From Halichondria panicea (taxonomy: Eukaryota > Porifera > Demospongiae > Suberitida > Halichondriidae), in assembly GCF_963675165.1 (NCBI RefSeq), contig NC_087391.1, positions 5,173,626-5,237,625 of the forward strand: 64,000 bases of DNA, read 5' to 3'. Below the pieces are notes generated by a model. It was not told where the DNA came from, did no database searches, and was given only the letters and a program-made list of their open reading frames with translations. The position numbers were made by a program, and so were the translations under genes. Numbering within the stretch: the stretch's first letter is position 1; every line of letters starts with the position of its first letter. This document shows positions 1-48,346 of this stretch, one piece after another.

Positions 1-1112
1 GCTAGTGTAGTCCGTGCTTAGGCATGAGGTGAGCTAGTGTAGTCCGTGCTTAGGCATGAGGTGAGCTAGTGCAGTCCGTGCTTATAGGCATGAGGTGAGC
101 TAGTGTAGTCCGTGCTTATAGGCATGAGGTGAGCTAGTGTAGTCCGTGCTTAGGCGTGAGGTGAGCTAGTGTAGTCCGTGCATGCTTATAGGCATGAGGT
201 GAGCTAGTGTAGTCCGTGCTTAGGCATGAGGTGAGCTAGTGTAGTCCGTGCTTAGGCATGAGGTGAGCTAGTGCAGTCCATGCTTAGGCATGAGGTGAGC
301 TAGTGTAGTCCGTGCTTAGGCATGAGGTGAGCTAGTGCAGTCCATGCTTAGGCATGAGGTGCATGAGCTAGTGCAGTCCATGCTTAGGCATGAGGTGAGC
401 TAGTGTAGTCCATGCTTAGGCATGAGGTGAGCTAGTGTAGTCCGTGCTTAGGCATGAGGTGAGCTAGTGCAGTCCGTGCTTATAGGCATGAGGTGAGCTA
501 GTGTAGTCCGTGCTTATAGGCATGAGGTGAGCTAGTGTAGTCCGTGCTTAGGCATGAGGTGCATGAGCTAGTGCAGTCCATGCTTATAGGCGTGAGGTGA
601 GCTAGTGTAGTCCGTGCTTAGGCATGAGGTGAGCTAGTGCAGTCCATGCATAGGCATGAGGTGAGCTAGTGTAGTCCATGCTTAGGCATGAGGTGAGCTA
701 GTGTAGTCCGTGCTTAGGCATGAGGTGAGCTAGTGCAGTCCATGCTTAGGCATGAGGTGCATGAGCTAGTGCAGTCCATGCTTAGGCATGAGGTGCATGA
801 GCTAGTGCAGTCCATGCTTAGGCATGAGGTGAGCTAGTGTAGTCCGTGCTTAGGCATGAGGTGAGCTAGTGCAGTCCATGCTTAGGCATGAGGTGCATGA
901 GCTAGTGCAGTCCATGCTTAGGCATGAGGTGCATGAGCTAGTGCAGTCCGTGCTTAGGCATGAGGTGCATGAGCTAGTGCAGTCCATGCTTAGGCATGAG
1001 GTGAGCTAGTGCATTCCATGCTTAGGCATGAGGTGAGCTAGTGCAGTCCATGCTTAGGCATGAGGTGAGCTAGTGCAGTCCATGCTTAGGCATGAGGTGG
1101 GCTAGTGTAGTC
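1..1112. repeat. ~32-bp tandem minisatellite
   Basis: More than 30 head-to-tail copies of a ~32-bp unit of the form gagctagtgtagtccgtgct followed by taggcatgaggt. Variants carry a 4-bp insertion (tata before ggcatgag, or gcat before gagctag) and T/C or G/A substitutions at fixed sites. The array is cut by the window start, so its full length is unknown. It ends near 1112 in unique sequence. It lies just upstream of the last POLR1C exon and is probably intronic in that gene. No spacers or coding potential are seen, so it is a minisatellite and not a CRISPR array. Confidence 0.95.
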
Positions 1113-1706
1113 CATGCTGGTTGGATGGATTGATTGTTGATCAGAGCCCACTGAAATCTGTTGGCTAGTTACATACAATATAAATCTCCCTTAGAACAAC
1201 TGTCTTTTACTGGACCGTTTATGGTTTATGTGAGCCTTTAAAGTTATAACTGTAATTAATGTGTTTAGATCAGTGATTGCGTTTGGATCCATTCTCGAAG
1301 AACAAGAAATAGTTCCGAAATGAGCCTGTTTGTATATAGCTATCTTTGACTGCCCATAACTTGATAATTGGCTGTACCTGCAGGAGCTGAAAGACTGTGT
1401 GAGACTGTCCAGAGTTAGGGACCATTTCATCTGTAAGTTGACTGCTGTATTACCACAGTGTTTTGTGAACACTTACAAAATGTGTTGCAGTAGTGTTTAT
1501 GACATAGCAAAAATAACACTGCAAACACTTTAATATACATGTATACTGGTACTTTATGACATCACAACTTGCCTTAGCAAAATGCACTGCTGATTTGGCT
1601 CATTATTGCGCTAAGGTTTTCACTAGTATTATACTTCGTAGTAATAATGTTTGGTTTTCTACCCAGTGCTATACTAATCATTTCTCCTCTCCACCTCTCT
1701 CTGTAG

Positions 1707-1825
1707 TTTCCGTGGAATCATCGGGTGCTTTACCACCGGACACGCTGATGGTGGAGGCAATAAAGGTTCTCAGAGAGAAATGCACATATTTCCTGGAGGA
1801 ACTTAATGAATTAACTGGACAGTAA
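1707..1825 (+). CDS. POLR1C: POLR1C (RPAC1) C-terminal exon, partial
   Basis: This is the last exon of the common subunit of RNA polymerases I and III (AC40, the alpha-like assembly subunit paired with AC19). The translated end reads [20 protein letters not shown] and then [17 protein letters not shown]-stop, which closely follows the C-terminus of animal POLR1C as I remember it (SVES-G-LPPD-L--EAIKVL--KC--FL-EL). A pyrimidine-rich tract and ctgtag precede 1707, and the exon enters with two bases of a Phe codon. TAA is at 1823-1825. Upstream exons are not in the window; the 1112-1706 stretch between minisatellite and exon shows no other exon I can support. About 125 bp separate its stop from the next start codon on the same strand. 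Confidence 0.85.
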
Positions 1826-1950
1826 TAACTATTTGTCTGTTGAGTTGTTTAGCCTTTAAATCATCCGCGTCTTCTTATTGAGGTTATGTGTGAGTGGGAG
1901 GGGCTGCTACATTTTTCACCCAGCAACAATTATTATTACATTGTTGGAGA

Positions 1951-3731
1951 ATGAAAGCCTTGCTGCTCTGTGCTCTAGTGCTGTGCTGTGGTCTACAGGC
2001 AGCTCAATGCTGCTCTTGCCCAGAAGCCTTATCACGATCCAGACCAGCAACCATAAGAGATGGCTTCTGTTTCAGGTACATATGGTATTAGTCTACCGTA
2101 TTACTAGAATATTTTGCTGGTGAAAAACCTTTGCAAATGAGCCAAATCAGCAGAAAATGTGACCCTTTGCGCGATCTAACTATTGCGTTCTGGCAAGGAT
2201 TGTGTGTATTTACTAGTAATAATTTAGGTTTTGCGGATTTTATTGTTGCGAATTGAACAACCCTCACAAAATTCGCAAATGTTTGATGCTCGCAAAACAT
2301 TCTAGTAATACGGTATAGTACACATTGGTACCTATACCATAGACAGGCCCGGATCTAGGGGGTGGGTTTCAGGGGTTGCAACCCCCAAACACTCATAGAC
2401 AGGCCCGGATCTAGGGGGTGGGTTTCAGGGGTTGCAACCCCCCCAAACACTCACAAAAACTAGCTCAACCTGCTTGTGGCTAAATGAGCAATGTGGTTAA
2501 CTTACAAGCTGTGAACTATAAAGTATTAGTATCTGTTGGCATGAGGAGAAGTCCAGGACATACTAAGTAGTAAATACACATTCATTCCACACATACCATT
2601 CACTGTATACATGACAAGGCATAGACAGTAGATTTGTAAGTATATACTTGGTCAAACATTTTGCGTGCGCGCTTTTGTTCTATAACTCATCTATACATTT
2701 TTGGCTGGATCCGCCCCTGTATAGATCTATGTCCATATACAAAATAGCTGCATTACTGTGAATATTAAACCATTTATCTTATTATTCTAGGTGTAGCTTT
2801 ATTTGTAGGTCTTCAGAATCACTAGCTAGCTATAAAAATCAAAGGAACACAGCTAAATGTAATAATTATTATTACATTTAGCTGTGTTCCTTTGATACTG
2901 TTATTGTTTACATTACAGCCCTATGGTGTACTCGGCCCGGGTAGTTGGTGCCGTATGTAACTGCGTCATGGGGACCACTAACCTGAAGTGTGTCAACTAC
3001 ACCACTCAAGCTGACTCCACGCTGACCGCCGAGGTGATGACCATGGGGACGTGTGAGGGTGCCAGCTTCGGCTTTGATAGCTTCGACATGTGCGCTGATC
3101 TCAGCAGTGCACTATCTGTCAACACAGGTATACTTAGTCTAAAGTGAACTCGTTATTTTGTACAGCTATTTAATTATTTGTCCCCACAGCTATAATGAAT
3201 GTGTCTGGCCTACCCACTCGGAACTTGACAGCAGAGGCAGAGTTTGGCAGGTGTCCAAACGTGTGCCCATTCAATAACGTTACCAATGACTATGACACTA
3301 TAGCCAACCCGTGCCAGTATACTATGGAGCTAATAGAAGTGTTCAAGCCTATAAACACCACCTTTGTAAGTTGATACTGACAATACCAGATACTGTCAAA
3401 ATTATCATTAGGATCATCTTCCTCCTCACACACACACGCCTGACGGCAACAGAGCAATCCATTGATGACGAATGGACCTGATGTTCTCACATCATGTGGT
3501 AACCCCAATAGACGTCTGAGCATTGGCGAGACGTATCTAGTTGGAGTGGGTGGGGTATGTAACCCCATCTCTGCATGGTCAGCCCTGGATACTTATTCTG
3601 AAAGTGAGCTGAGTCTCCTCCGAGGCCTAAGTGCTGACACGGGGCTGGTGTGTGGGGCTCTGGGTACAATGCCCTCCATCGTGACTCTAGTGCTCTCAGT
3701 GCTCCTCATCCTCACAATGGTGGCTGTCTGA
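1951..3731 (+). CDS. Secreted or GPI-anchored TIMP/NTR-like protein
   Basis: Four exons join in frame: 1951-2075, 2919-3127, 3190-3365, 3453-3731 (262 aa). The ATG at 1951 is chosen over the in-frame ATG at 1894 because it opens directly on a signal peptide (MKALLLCALVLCCGLQAAQC). The mature protein starts with a CSCP motif, like the Cys-x-Cys of tissue inhibitors of metalloproteinases. Further Cys residues and the block GETYLVGVGGVCNPISAWSA match the TIMP netrin-like core pattern (G--YL--G, then C, then a W before a helix). N-glycosylation sites (NVS, NLT, NVT, NTT) fit secretion. The C-terminus is a short hydrophobic tail (IVTLVLSVLLILTMVAV-stop) without basic residues, typical of a GPI-anchor signal. 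Family assignment rests on motifs only; another NTR-domain protein is possible. The gene converges on the MAPKBP1-like gene, with 285 bp between stops. Confidence 0.65.
2094..2315. mobile_element. MITE, family 1 (TACCGTATTACTAGAAT ends)
   Basis: A ~220-bp element in intron 1 of the TIMP-like gene with terminal inverted repeats taccgtattactagaata and its complement at the right end (ctagtaatacggta). The inner part (gtgaaaaacctttgc, gcgttctggcaagg, gatgctcgcaaaacatt) recurs at 18778-18984, 23607-23805 (reverse), 30093-30298 and 50282-50487, with fragments near 22911-22990 and 51186-51260. No coding capacity. The autonomous partner is not in the window. Confidence 0.8.
2344..2720. mobile_element. 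hAT-like non-autonomous element, partly duplicated
   Basis: The left end caggcccggatctagggggt pairs with the right end gatccgcccctgt as an imperfect inverted repeat of the kind found in hAT elements. The left ~55 bp (gacaggcccggatctagg onward) is tandemly duplicated at 2343 and 2398. No ORF. I could not define a clean target duplication, so superfamily assignment is tentative. Confidence 0.4.
2838..2896. repeat. Near-perfect palindrome in intron 1
   Basis: The sequence atcaaaggaacacagctaaa continues through an AT core and then reads back as its complement to tttagctgtgttcctttgat. It forms a 59-bp hairpin with almost no loop, 22 bp before the exon 2 acceptor of the TIMP-like gene. Confidence 0.85.
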
Positions 3732-4016
3732 ACTTGAACTTGAACACTTTTTTTTCGTGTCTACTATAATCATACCCTAAGCTATAGCTTCATACGATCA
3801 TTATTTTAACCCATAAAATTATTATGACTGTAAAATTAATTATAACTCTATAACTTACAATTGTTTATTTATGATGATATTTATAGTGCACATGATTAAT
3901 GACTGCATGCACGTAATTACAATGTACACATAATTATACATACATGGCAACTTTGGCATGTTAAATAATCACATTCTGTAGCTTTTAGCACATTGAAATG
4001 AAGCATTGTAAGTCAA

Positions 4017-41612
<37,596 letters not shown>

Positions 41613-41935
41613 AGCCTAACTAACTAGTCCGTACACAACTTAGCTGTCCAGTCTAATCCTTCCCTTGCTTATATAATTTTTATTTTTATTATTGAAATTA
41701 ATATTAATTTTGGTAAAGATCGACACACGCTAATGGATTGTAGTCTAGGTAAATATCGTCTTCTATAATTATCTCCTCACAGCAAGTGCGGCCTGTAATC
41801 GAGGCTAGTGCGAGGCTAAGTGCTAGATATAATTCCAGCTATACGGAGCTGTAAGAGGAGCTATGGGGTAAGTGTAACTTTTCTTGCTTAGACCCATTAA
41901 TAACAATGTTGTTTCCCTAGCTAGATATTCTGTAT

Positions 41936-42118
41936 AGCGTATATTTCTCGGGCATAAACTTTTGCGGAATAAATGACAGAAAGGTTTTCGCGAATTTAAT
42001 TTTCGCATTTCGCGGAATAGCAGCCTTTCTGTAGCATGCATGCATGCGATATTAAATTCGTGGGTATAAATGTTCGCGGTACATGCTTAATCAGCAAAAA
42101 CCACAAACATTTATACGG
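41936..42118. mobile_element. MITE-like element between the MAPKBP1-like gene and PKD
   Basis: gtatagcgtatatttctcgg at the left with gtgggtataaatgttcgcgg and atacggtac at the right, rich in cgcg/aaat palindromes as in family 2. A partial relative lies at 43094-43155. The rest of the 41613-43704 intergenic stretch, which must contain both promoters, shows no exon I can support. Confidence 0.5.
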
Positions 42119-43704
42119 TACTCTTGTAGGCTTGATCATAATGATAGAAGCCATAACAACAAGAACAACTCCTCACTGCAACCGTACATGTACTAGGTAA
42201 ACGTAATTTGTATATGTGTGTATATGTCAAGGCTGCGATGTCACTAAACTGAATTGAAAATTGATAGCCAGTTCTGCTTACCCACTATATATATAGGAAC
42301 CCTGGCATTCCCTATTATCCTGAGGGCTAAAGGTTAACCGTAAGTTGAATAGTGAGTATATATATTGATCTGGATCATCATAATAATGTATGCCTTTACC
42401 GGTATATACTGTTGCCATGCTGTTGCTATGTGCAATATGCAGCATAACGTACTGAATCTCATATTCTGCACTGACCACAAAGCCTTAAGGGATTAATGAT
42501 ACACATGGCATTTTTAAAAAGTAAATGCCGCATAGCACACAGGCTTACAATAAAGTTCTTTACTGTCTGCTTTAACCTAGGATATAGTCACTCGTACTCG
42601 TTTAAGGCATAAACAGCAACAGCGTTGAAGAGAGAGTGTTTTTGCAGTGTTGGGTGGGGCTGCTTTACTCTTGTTTATTAGCACGAGCGAGGAGCCCCAA
42701 CATTTCGTGAGTCAAGCCATTCGTCGTGCCAATGACGCAATGTTGAATGGTCAGATACTGGTGTCTTTGAGCAGAGATGCAAGCAGCTGGGACAATTGTA
42801 TATTTCGTAACAACATTACACAAAGCAAACTAATTACCTCTTCATAACACTCTAAACTTTTTTTGAGCGAAAGCAAAACATGATGAGAGGCATTAACACA
42901 GCACAGCTTGCAACATTCATGTATTTTGTTCGATTTTTCACACATAATTTTTATTGTGCAGGTGTCGGAACAACAACTTATATGGAACAACTTGGGTCCT
43001 TCCAGTCCATTGAACAAGTGAAATTCATCTGCATGTACATGTATATAATTTATTTTCAACCATTTAATAACATACCATATAATTATTTCTATAGGGTATA
43101 AACTTTCGCGGAATAGCAGCATGCGATATTAAATTCCTGGGTATAAATGTTAGGATAGTGAGAATAATAGACAGATACAGGTCATGAATCTAGTGTAAAT
43201 ATTTGTAGGCCTGAGGGAAGTACTGGTGGTTATCTCTTTGGCTTCTATTATTATAGTCAGGAGCACATGTAATCTGCTCCTGATAAGTGTTAATAGATAG
43301 AGTATAGTTTGATGTTACTTGCAACGACATGGGGCCTATAATCACGTTGAGGAATAATGTGGGAATAATATATAGGCGATTTGAAAAGAATAATAGGCAA
43401 TTTTGAAAAGGCTATAATGAGAGTAATGATTTACTGCGCATGCGCTTAGATATGCCTATAAACCAGGATATGAGGTGATCTTTACCAATAAGGTTCCTTG
43501 AAACAAAAGGGGTGTGGCTAGTACACAAGCGTGTACGTACATGTACGTAGCTCCAGAGCTAGCTAGCTAGCTTTGATATTAAACCCATTTTTAACTCCAG
43601 CTAGAAGGTAGAGCTGGCCTCTACATTGCTAATAGCGTATCAATTGACGGAACAGTAAACTAACCAAAAGCCGGTTCCAGTGCTTCAACCCTCAAGCGTT
43701 TACA

Positions 43705-45649
43705 ATGGACCACAACAACACACCCAACATAATGTTGACACTCGACAATGGGGCCATGGAGCCTCGCAAAGTCACAATCAAGTTTCAGTGTGGCCTGCTC
43801 AGAGAGACAGAGACCTTCATTGGAGATGATGTGAGGTACCTGAACAGGGACTCACTACTAGACTATGTGGCTGACATGCTCTGTATTAAGGTACGTAAGT
43901 GTTTCTCATAGTCTGCATGTCTAATAGAATATGCAAAAAGGTGTATTGAGACGTAAATAACCTAAAAAGTGTGTGTGTGTGTCTCTAACATCAATTGCAT
44001 ATTTAAGTTATGAATAATAGTGACGTCACTCCCACCCGTGACTAATAATGATGAGAGTATTCAATATCAGTAGATCACATTCTGTATATATGGATTGTGC
44101 AGGCCTTGGTTACCGTGTGTGTGTGTGTGCGTGCATGCGAGCCACTCAAATAAAGTCAAAATAATAAATAATAAATGCTTACGGTGTTGCGTATAATTAT
44201 AGTATCAGTTGCCTGAGGCTAGGTACCTTTGTTATTCATAACCTTGAAGGTCTGTTGCTCACCACTGATTACATTCCGATGATCATAATACATGTACAAA
44301 TATCCTGTACGCTTTGTTAAACAACCTATACCTCCATTATAACAATCACCCCATCCTGTGCAATAGTGTCACCACCTTAGAACTGACAGTACTCATTCCA
44401 ATTATGTCAGTATTCATTGGGTAATGTAGTGTGTTTGTGTGATAAATGTGACCTGTGAGACACTTTCCCTCAGCCTTGAACACCTCCTCACCTAAAAAAC
44501 TAAAATTGATAACATATTTCAATTTGTGTACTTTGCTTGCTAAAACCAAATACTGTAGTTGTTCTGTTTGTTGATTTGTCTTGTCTAGGACGTTCCCTAA
44601 TGGAATTAACTGTGTGTGTGTCTTACATTGGTAGGATCTCTTGTTTGCAAACTCTCGATATTTATAGCTCGATATTTATATCTCAGTAAGTATTGACATT
44701 CCAGCGGCAAGCTCTGTGTGCATGTGACTGCATGCACCCTTTTCTGAGATTAGAGATGTCTTTATTTGGCACGGGTTTGTCATCATAGGCAGCTGCTCGT
44801 GGCAATTGGCCAGCCTCTCAGGAATTATTTAGGACATTGTCTAATCATTTGCCAATCTCTTAGGCTACCAAAGCACGGGTATGATAATTAAATAATATGT
44901 ACATAGCTATGTGTACATGGCTACATGTAGCTGGTTTGTGTTATACTATTATTCTCGGTTGGGTTGGATTGGGTTGAATTCCACTGGGAATGGTTGTGGT
45001 CAAAGCACCGTGTGATGACTAGCTATCCTGGTATGTCCGCGTCAATGACAATTACTCTCGACATACAATCTACAAGTATCGTACGATAAACTTAACTCAC
45101 CCACCCCCCCCCCCCCACCACAGTTTCCCGAGCACCCATACGGTGACCTGATGGAGAAGCTGATCCTCTACCGACATGAGGCCAACAATCAACTGGTGCC
45201 ATTCAAAGCTGACGATCCGGTGGAAGATGGCATCATTGTTGATGTCGTTCTCAATGGTATGTAGAAGTTAACTCGCTACAATAATTAATGATGATGAGGT
45301 TCATTAGACGTGATAGTCGGTTGTTTGGTGTTTTGTTTCTAACAATGCAATGAATGCCGTGGGGGGGATGATAGTTGTCTGTGTCTGTGTGTGTCTATAG
45401 ACATGTATAGTGGTGCTCCACTCAAGGATGTGGAGAATGGGACATACAATATTCATCGTTTCCCAGGATTGTTCAGATGAATGATCTAAGTCCTATGGAT
45501 TGTTTTGTAGGCTTAATGGCGAATGCTAACTTCCTGTTAGAGTCGCACTCTTTTCTCAACCCCGAATAAGTGGGTTGATTGCAACTATCCTATACATGTA
45601 TACCTTTACCAGTCACACACCCACACGCCCACACACACACACACACACA

Positions 45650-45689
<40 letters not shown>

Positions 45690-48292
45690 GCAATCAAAGC
45701 AAGAGTATGATGATGTCATTTGTCCGCACATCCTCACTGTAAACACCTACCGTACTCCGGGCACCTTCTGTGACTTCTGTGGCACCGTCTTGTTTGGACT
45801 GCTCAAGCAGGGGCTCAAGTGTGAAGGTCAGGGAGTGTGTACAGTCAGCCACACTGGTCAATGGTGGTTGGTATCAGTCAGTCACCTCTATACAGTTGAA
45901 AAAACCACCTCTTTAGGCCTAGCTTCCACAAGTTAGGCTAAGAAGCAAATTTGTGCGGTTCAGTATTGAAAATACCCACCACTTGAACATTCTACTGTTA
46001 CCCTTCCCTTCCCTTATACAACTGGAGCTAATTGTTCTGTAATGTACCCTAATTCATATTCACAAGGCTAGGTACTGTTTTGTTAAAGTGACTATTGACA
46101 TGGCAAATAGTTACTCTACTAAGAATTGTTATTGTTAGAATTGGGGGGATATTGCTATTCAACTGCTAAGTTATCAAAGGACATTAAACAAATAACTTGC
46201 CCTCAGTTCATCCTGTATTAATCCTTTAATGTCTGTATAATTATAGTGCTAAGCTCTGATCTCCCCTCAGGCTGCGACAAGAACTATCACAAGAAGTGTG
46301 CCTATAAAGTACCCAACAACTGTACCCGGCTGAAAGAGAGAGACGGTGTCTCGGTTCCCCCCAACCTACTAGTGCACCCTCGTACCCAGGAGGTGTGGAG
46401 TGGGCGGCCCCTCTGGATAGACAGGACTCTCAAGAGCAGACAGCAAGTGCCACACACTTTATTTGTGCACACTTTCAAGAAACCCACTCAGTGTCACCAT
46501 TGCAAGAAACTGGTGAGTCCTGTGTGTGTGTGTGTGGTGTGTGGTGTGTGTGGTGTGGGGGTGTGTGTGTGTGGGTGGGTGGGTGTCTATGCACATGTAC
46601 AGTATCTTTTCTGAACTTTTATAGCTTTGTACAGTGTAACCGTATTGTCCCATTGCTAATATATTATTTTCACACAATATTATGATATTTTCTTACTGCT
46701 CCCCAAGACTTGAAAGTACCGAGTGTATTGAAGTTTACTGTGTACTCACTTACTAACTCTGCTAGTATCATGTGCTGAACTAGATATCCAATTGAAGTGC
46801 AATTAATGTCTCAAGTTCTTCCATTAACAAGGAATGCTTTGACCACCCTCCTCTCTCACAGATGAAAGGCATGTTTCGACAGGGCCTCAAGTGTAAGGAT
46901 TGTAAAGTGGCCGTTCACAAGAAGTGTGCCAAAGAGCTGGGCAACGAGTGTCCAGGGGAAGTCCCCTCTCTCAGTAGAGTTGACAGTGGCGAGTGGAGTA
47001 AGTCCATCATAATTCTTCCTACTTTTGATTCCGACACTTTAAAAATACAATGCTGAAATACGATGCTGTTGTTGCTATCATAACATTACTCACGTTGCTA
47101 TGTTACAAGCAGTGTGTCTATAATCACTTTATTCTCTCACCGTGTAGCCATGGCAACTCTCGCTCGGTCAGTGATAGCCAATGAGTATTCGATGGCTGAC
47201 GAACCTGGCGCCATGTACCCGGGGGATGAGGTACTGCTCTTGCCACAGAAACACGACACTGAGATCTCCGGTGGATCAGGGGGTGTGGCCTCCTCTGAAG
47301 GAGGCGGGGCTAGTGATGGACTGAGAGAGGAGAGCCCCGCCTCCTCATCCTCCAGTGCGGAACCCTTTGATCCAGTGGTGAGTGGGTGGGGCTAGTCCCA
47401 ATGCTGTGCTTACTGTATATTGAATAGAAAATGATTCAGAAGTAGAATGAAGTAGAATGCAGTAGGGTGGAGTAGTATCAAGCCAGCAAAGAGGTCGGAG
47501 TGTTACTGACCTGTTGATTGCATTTGGTTGGCTGGCTATACTTTAAGTACAGATGTACAACTCTTGGTGATTGTTTTTGTTGGGAGAGCTGGTTTGTGTG
47601 TTTTTTCCTTGTGCTTTGGTAAATCTAGCGTCCTAACATATCATCTTTTGCTTACTTTGAGCACTATCCTTACAAATTATACCTCACACCAATTTTCTAG
47701 TGGTGGCTATTTTCAATCTTCAATCTCAATTCAAAACACAAAGTTGCATCTTTTATTTCGCCTAACATAGGCCTCTAAGAAGTTAGTTAGTTATTATTGT
47801 CTAGAGGTGGTTAGTACCACCACCACCACCACCGACCAGTGTGGGCACATACCTCCCTCCACTCATGCCCCCCCCCCCCCCCCTCCGCTTATCATGTCCC
47901 CCCATCCAGGAATCTTCGTACGTTGGTGCTCCAATGGATGCCATAGCTGAGGAACCCAGTGGAGAGGACTCCACTAGTAACGAAGGCTCAGATCACAACA
48001 CGGCTGAACACATGGACTCAGCTGATAACATCAAGCTGCAACGTGTAACGGGCGTGTCCATGAGAAACAAGAAACCACCTCCTGCTTCAGTACTCAAGGA
48101 GGCGTGGATGGTCCACTATACTAACAAGTCCACTCTGGTACGAAGGTCATAGCTCATATATAGTTAGCTCTATATACAGCCTCTTTCACGTTGGCACGGT
48201 CTGTGTGTGTGTGCTTAGTTTGGTAGCAAGCTGAACTGGTGCACTTAAACTATAATGTATTGAATTATGAAGTTCAGTTAGAGTCCACTAAA

Positions 48293-48346
<54 letters not shown>

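Noticed and set aside
1-1112. CRISPR array
   Set aside because: Units are directly adjacent with no unique spacers, in an animal genome.
42647-43122. ORFs between the MAPKBP1-like gene and PKD
   Set aside because: Low-complexity translations without motifs, splice context or similarity to neighbouring genes.
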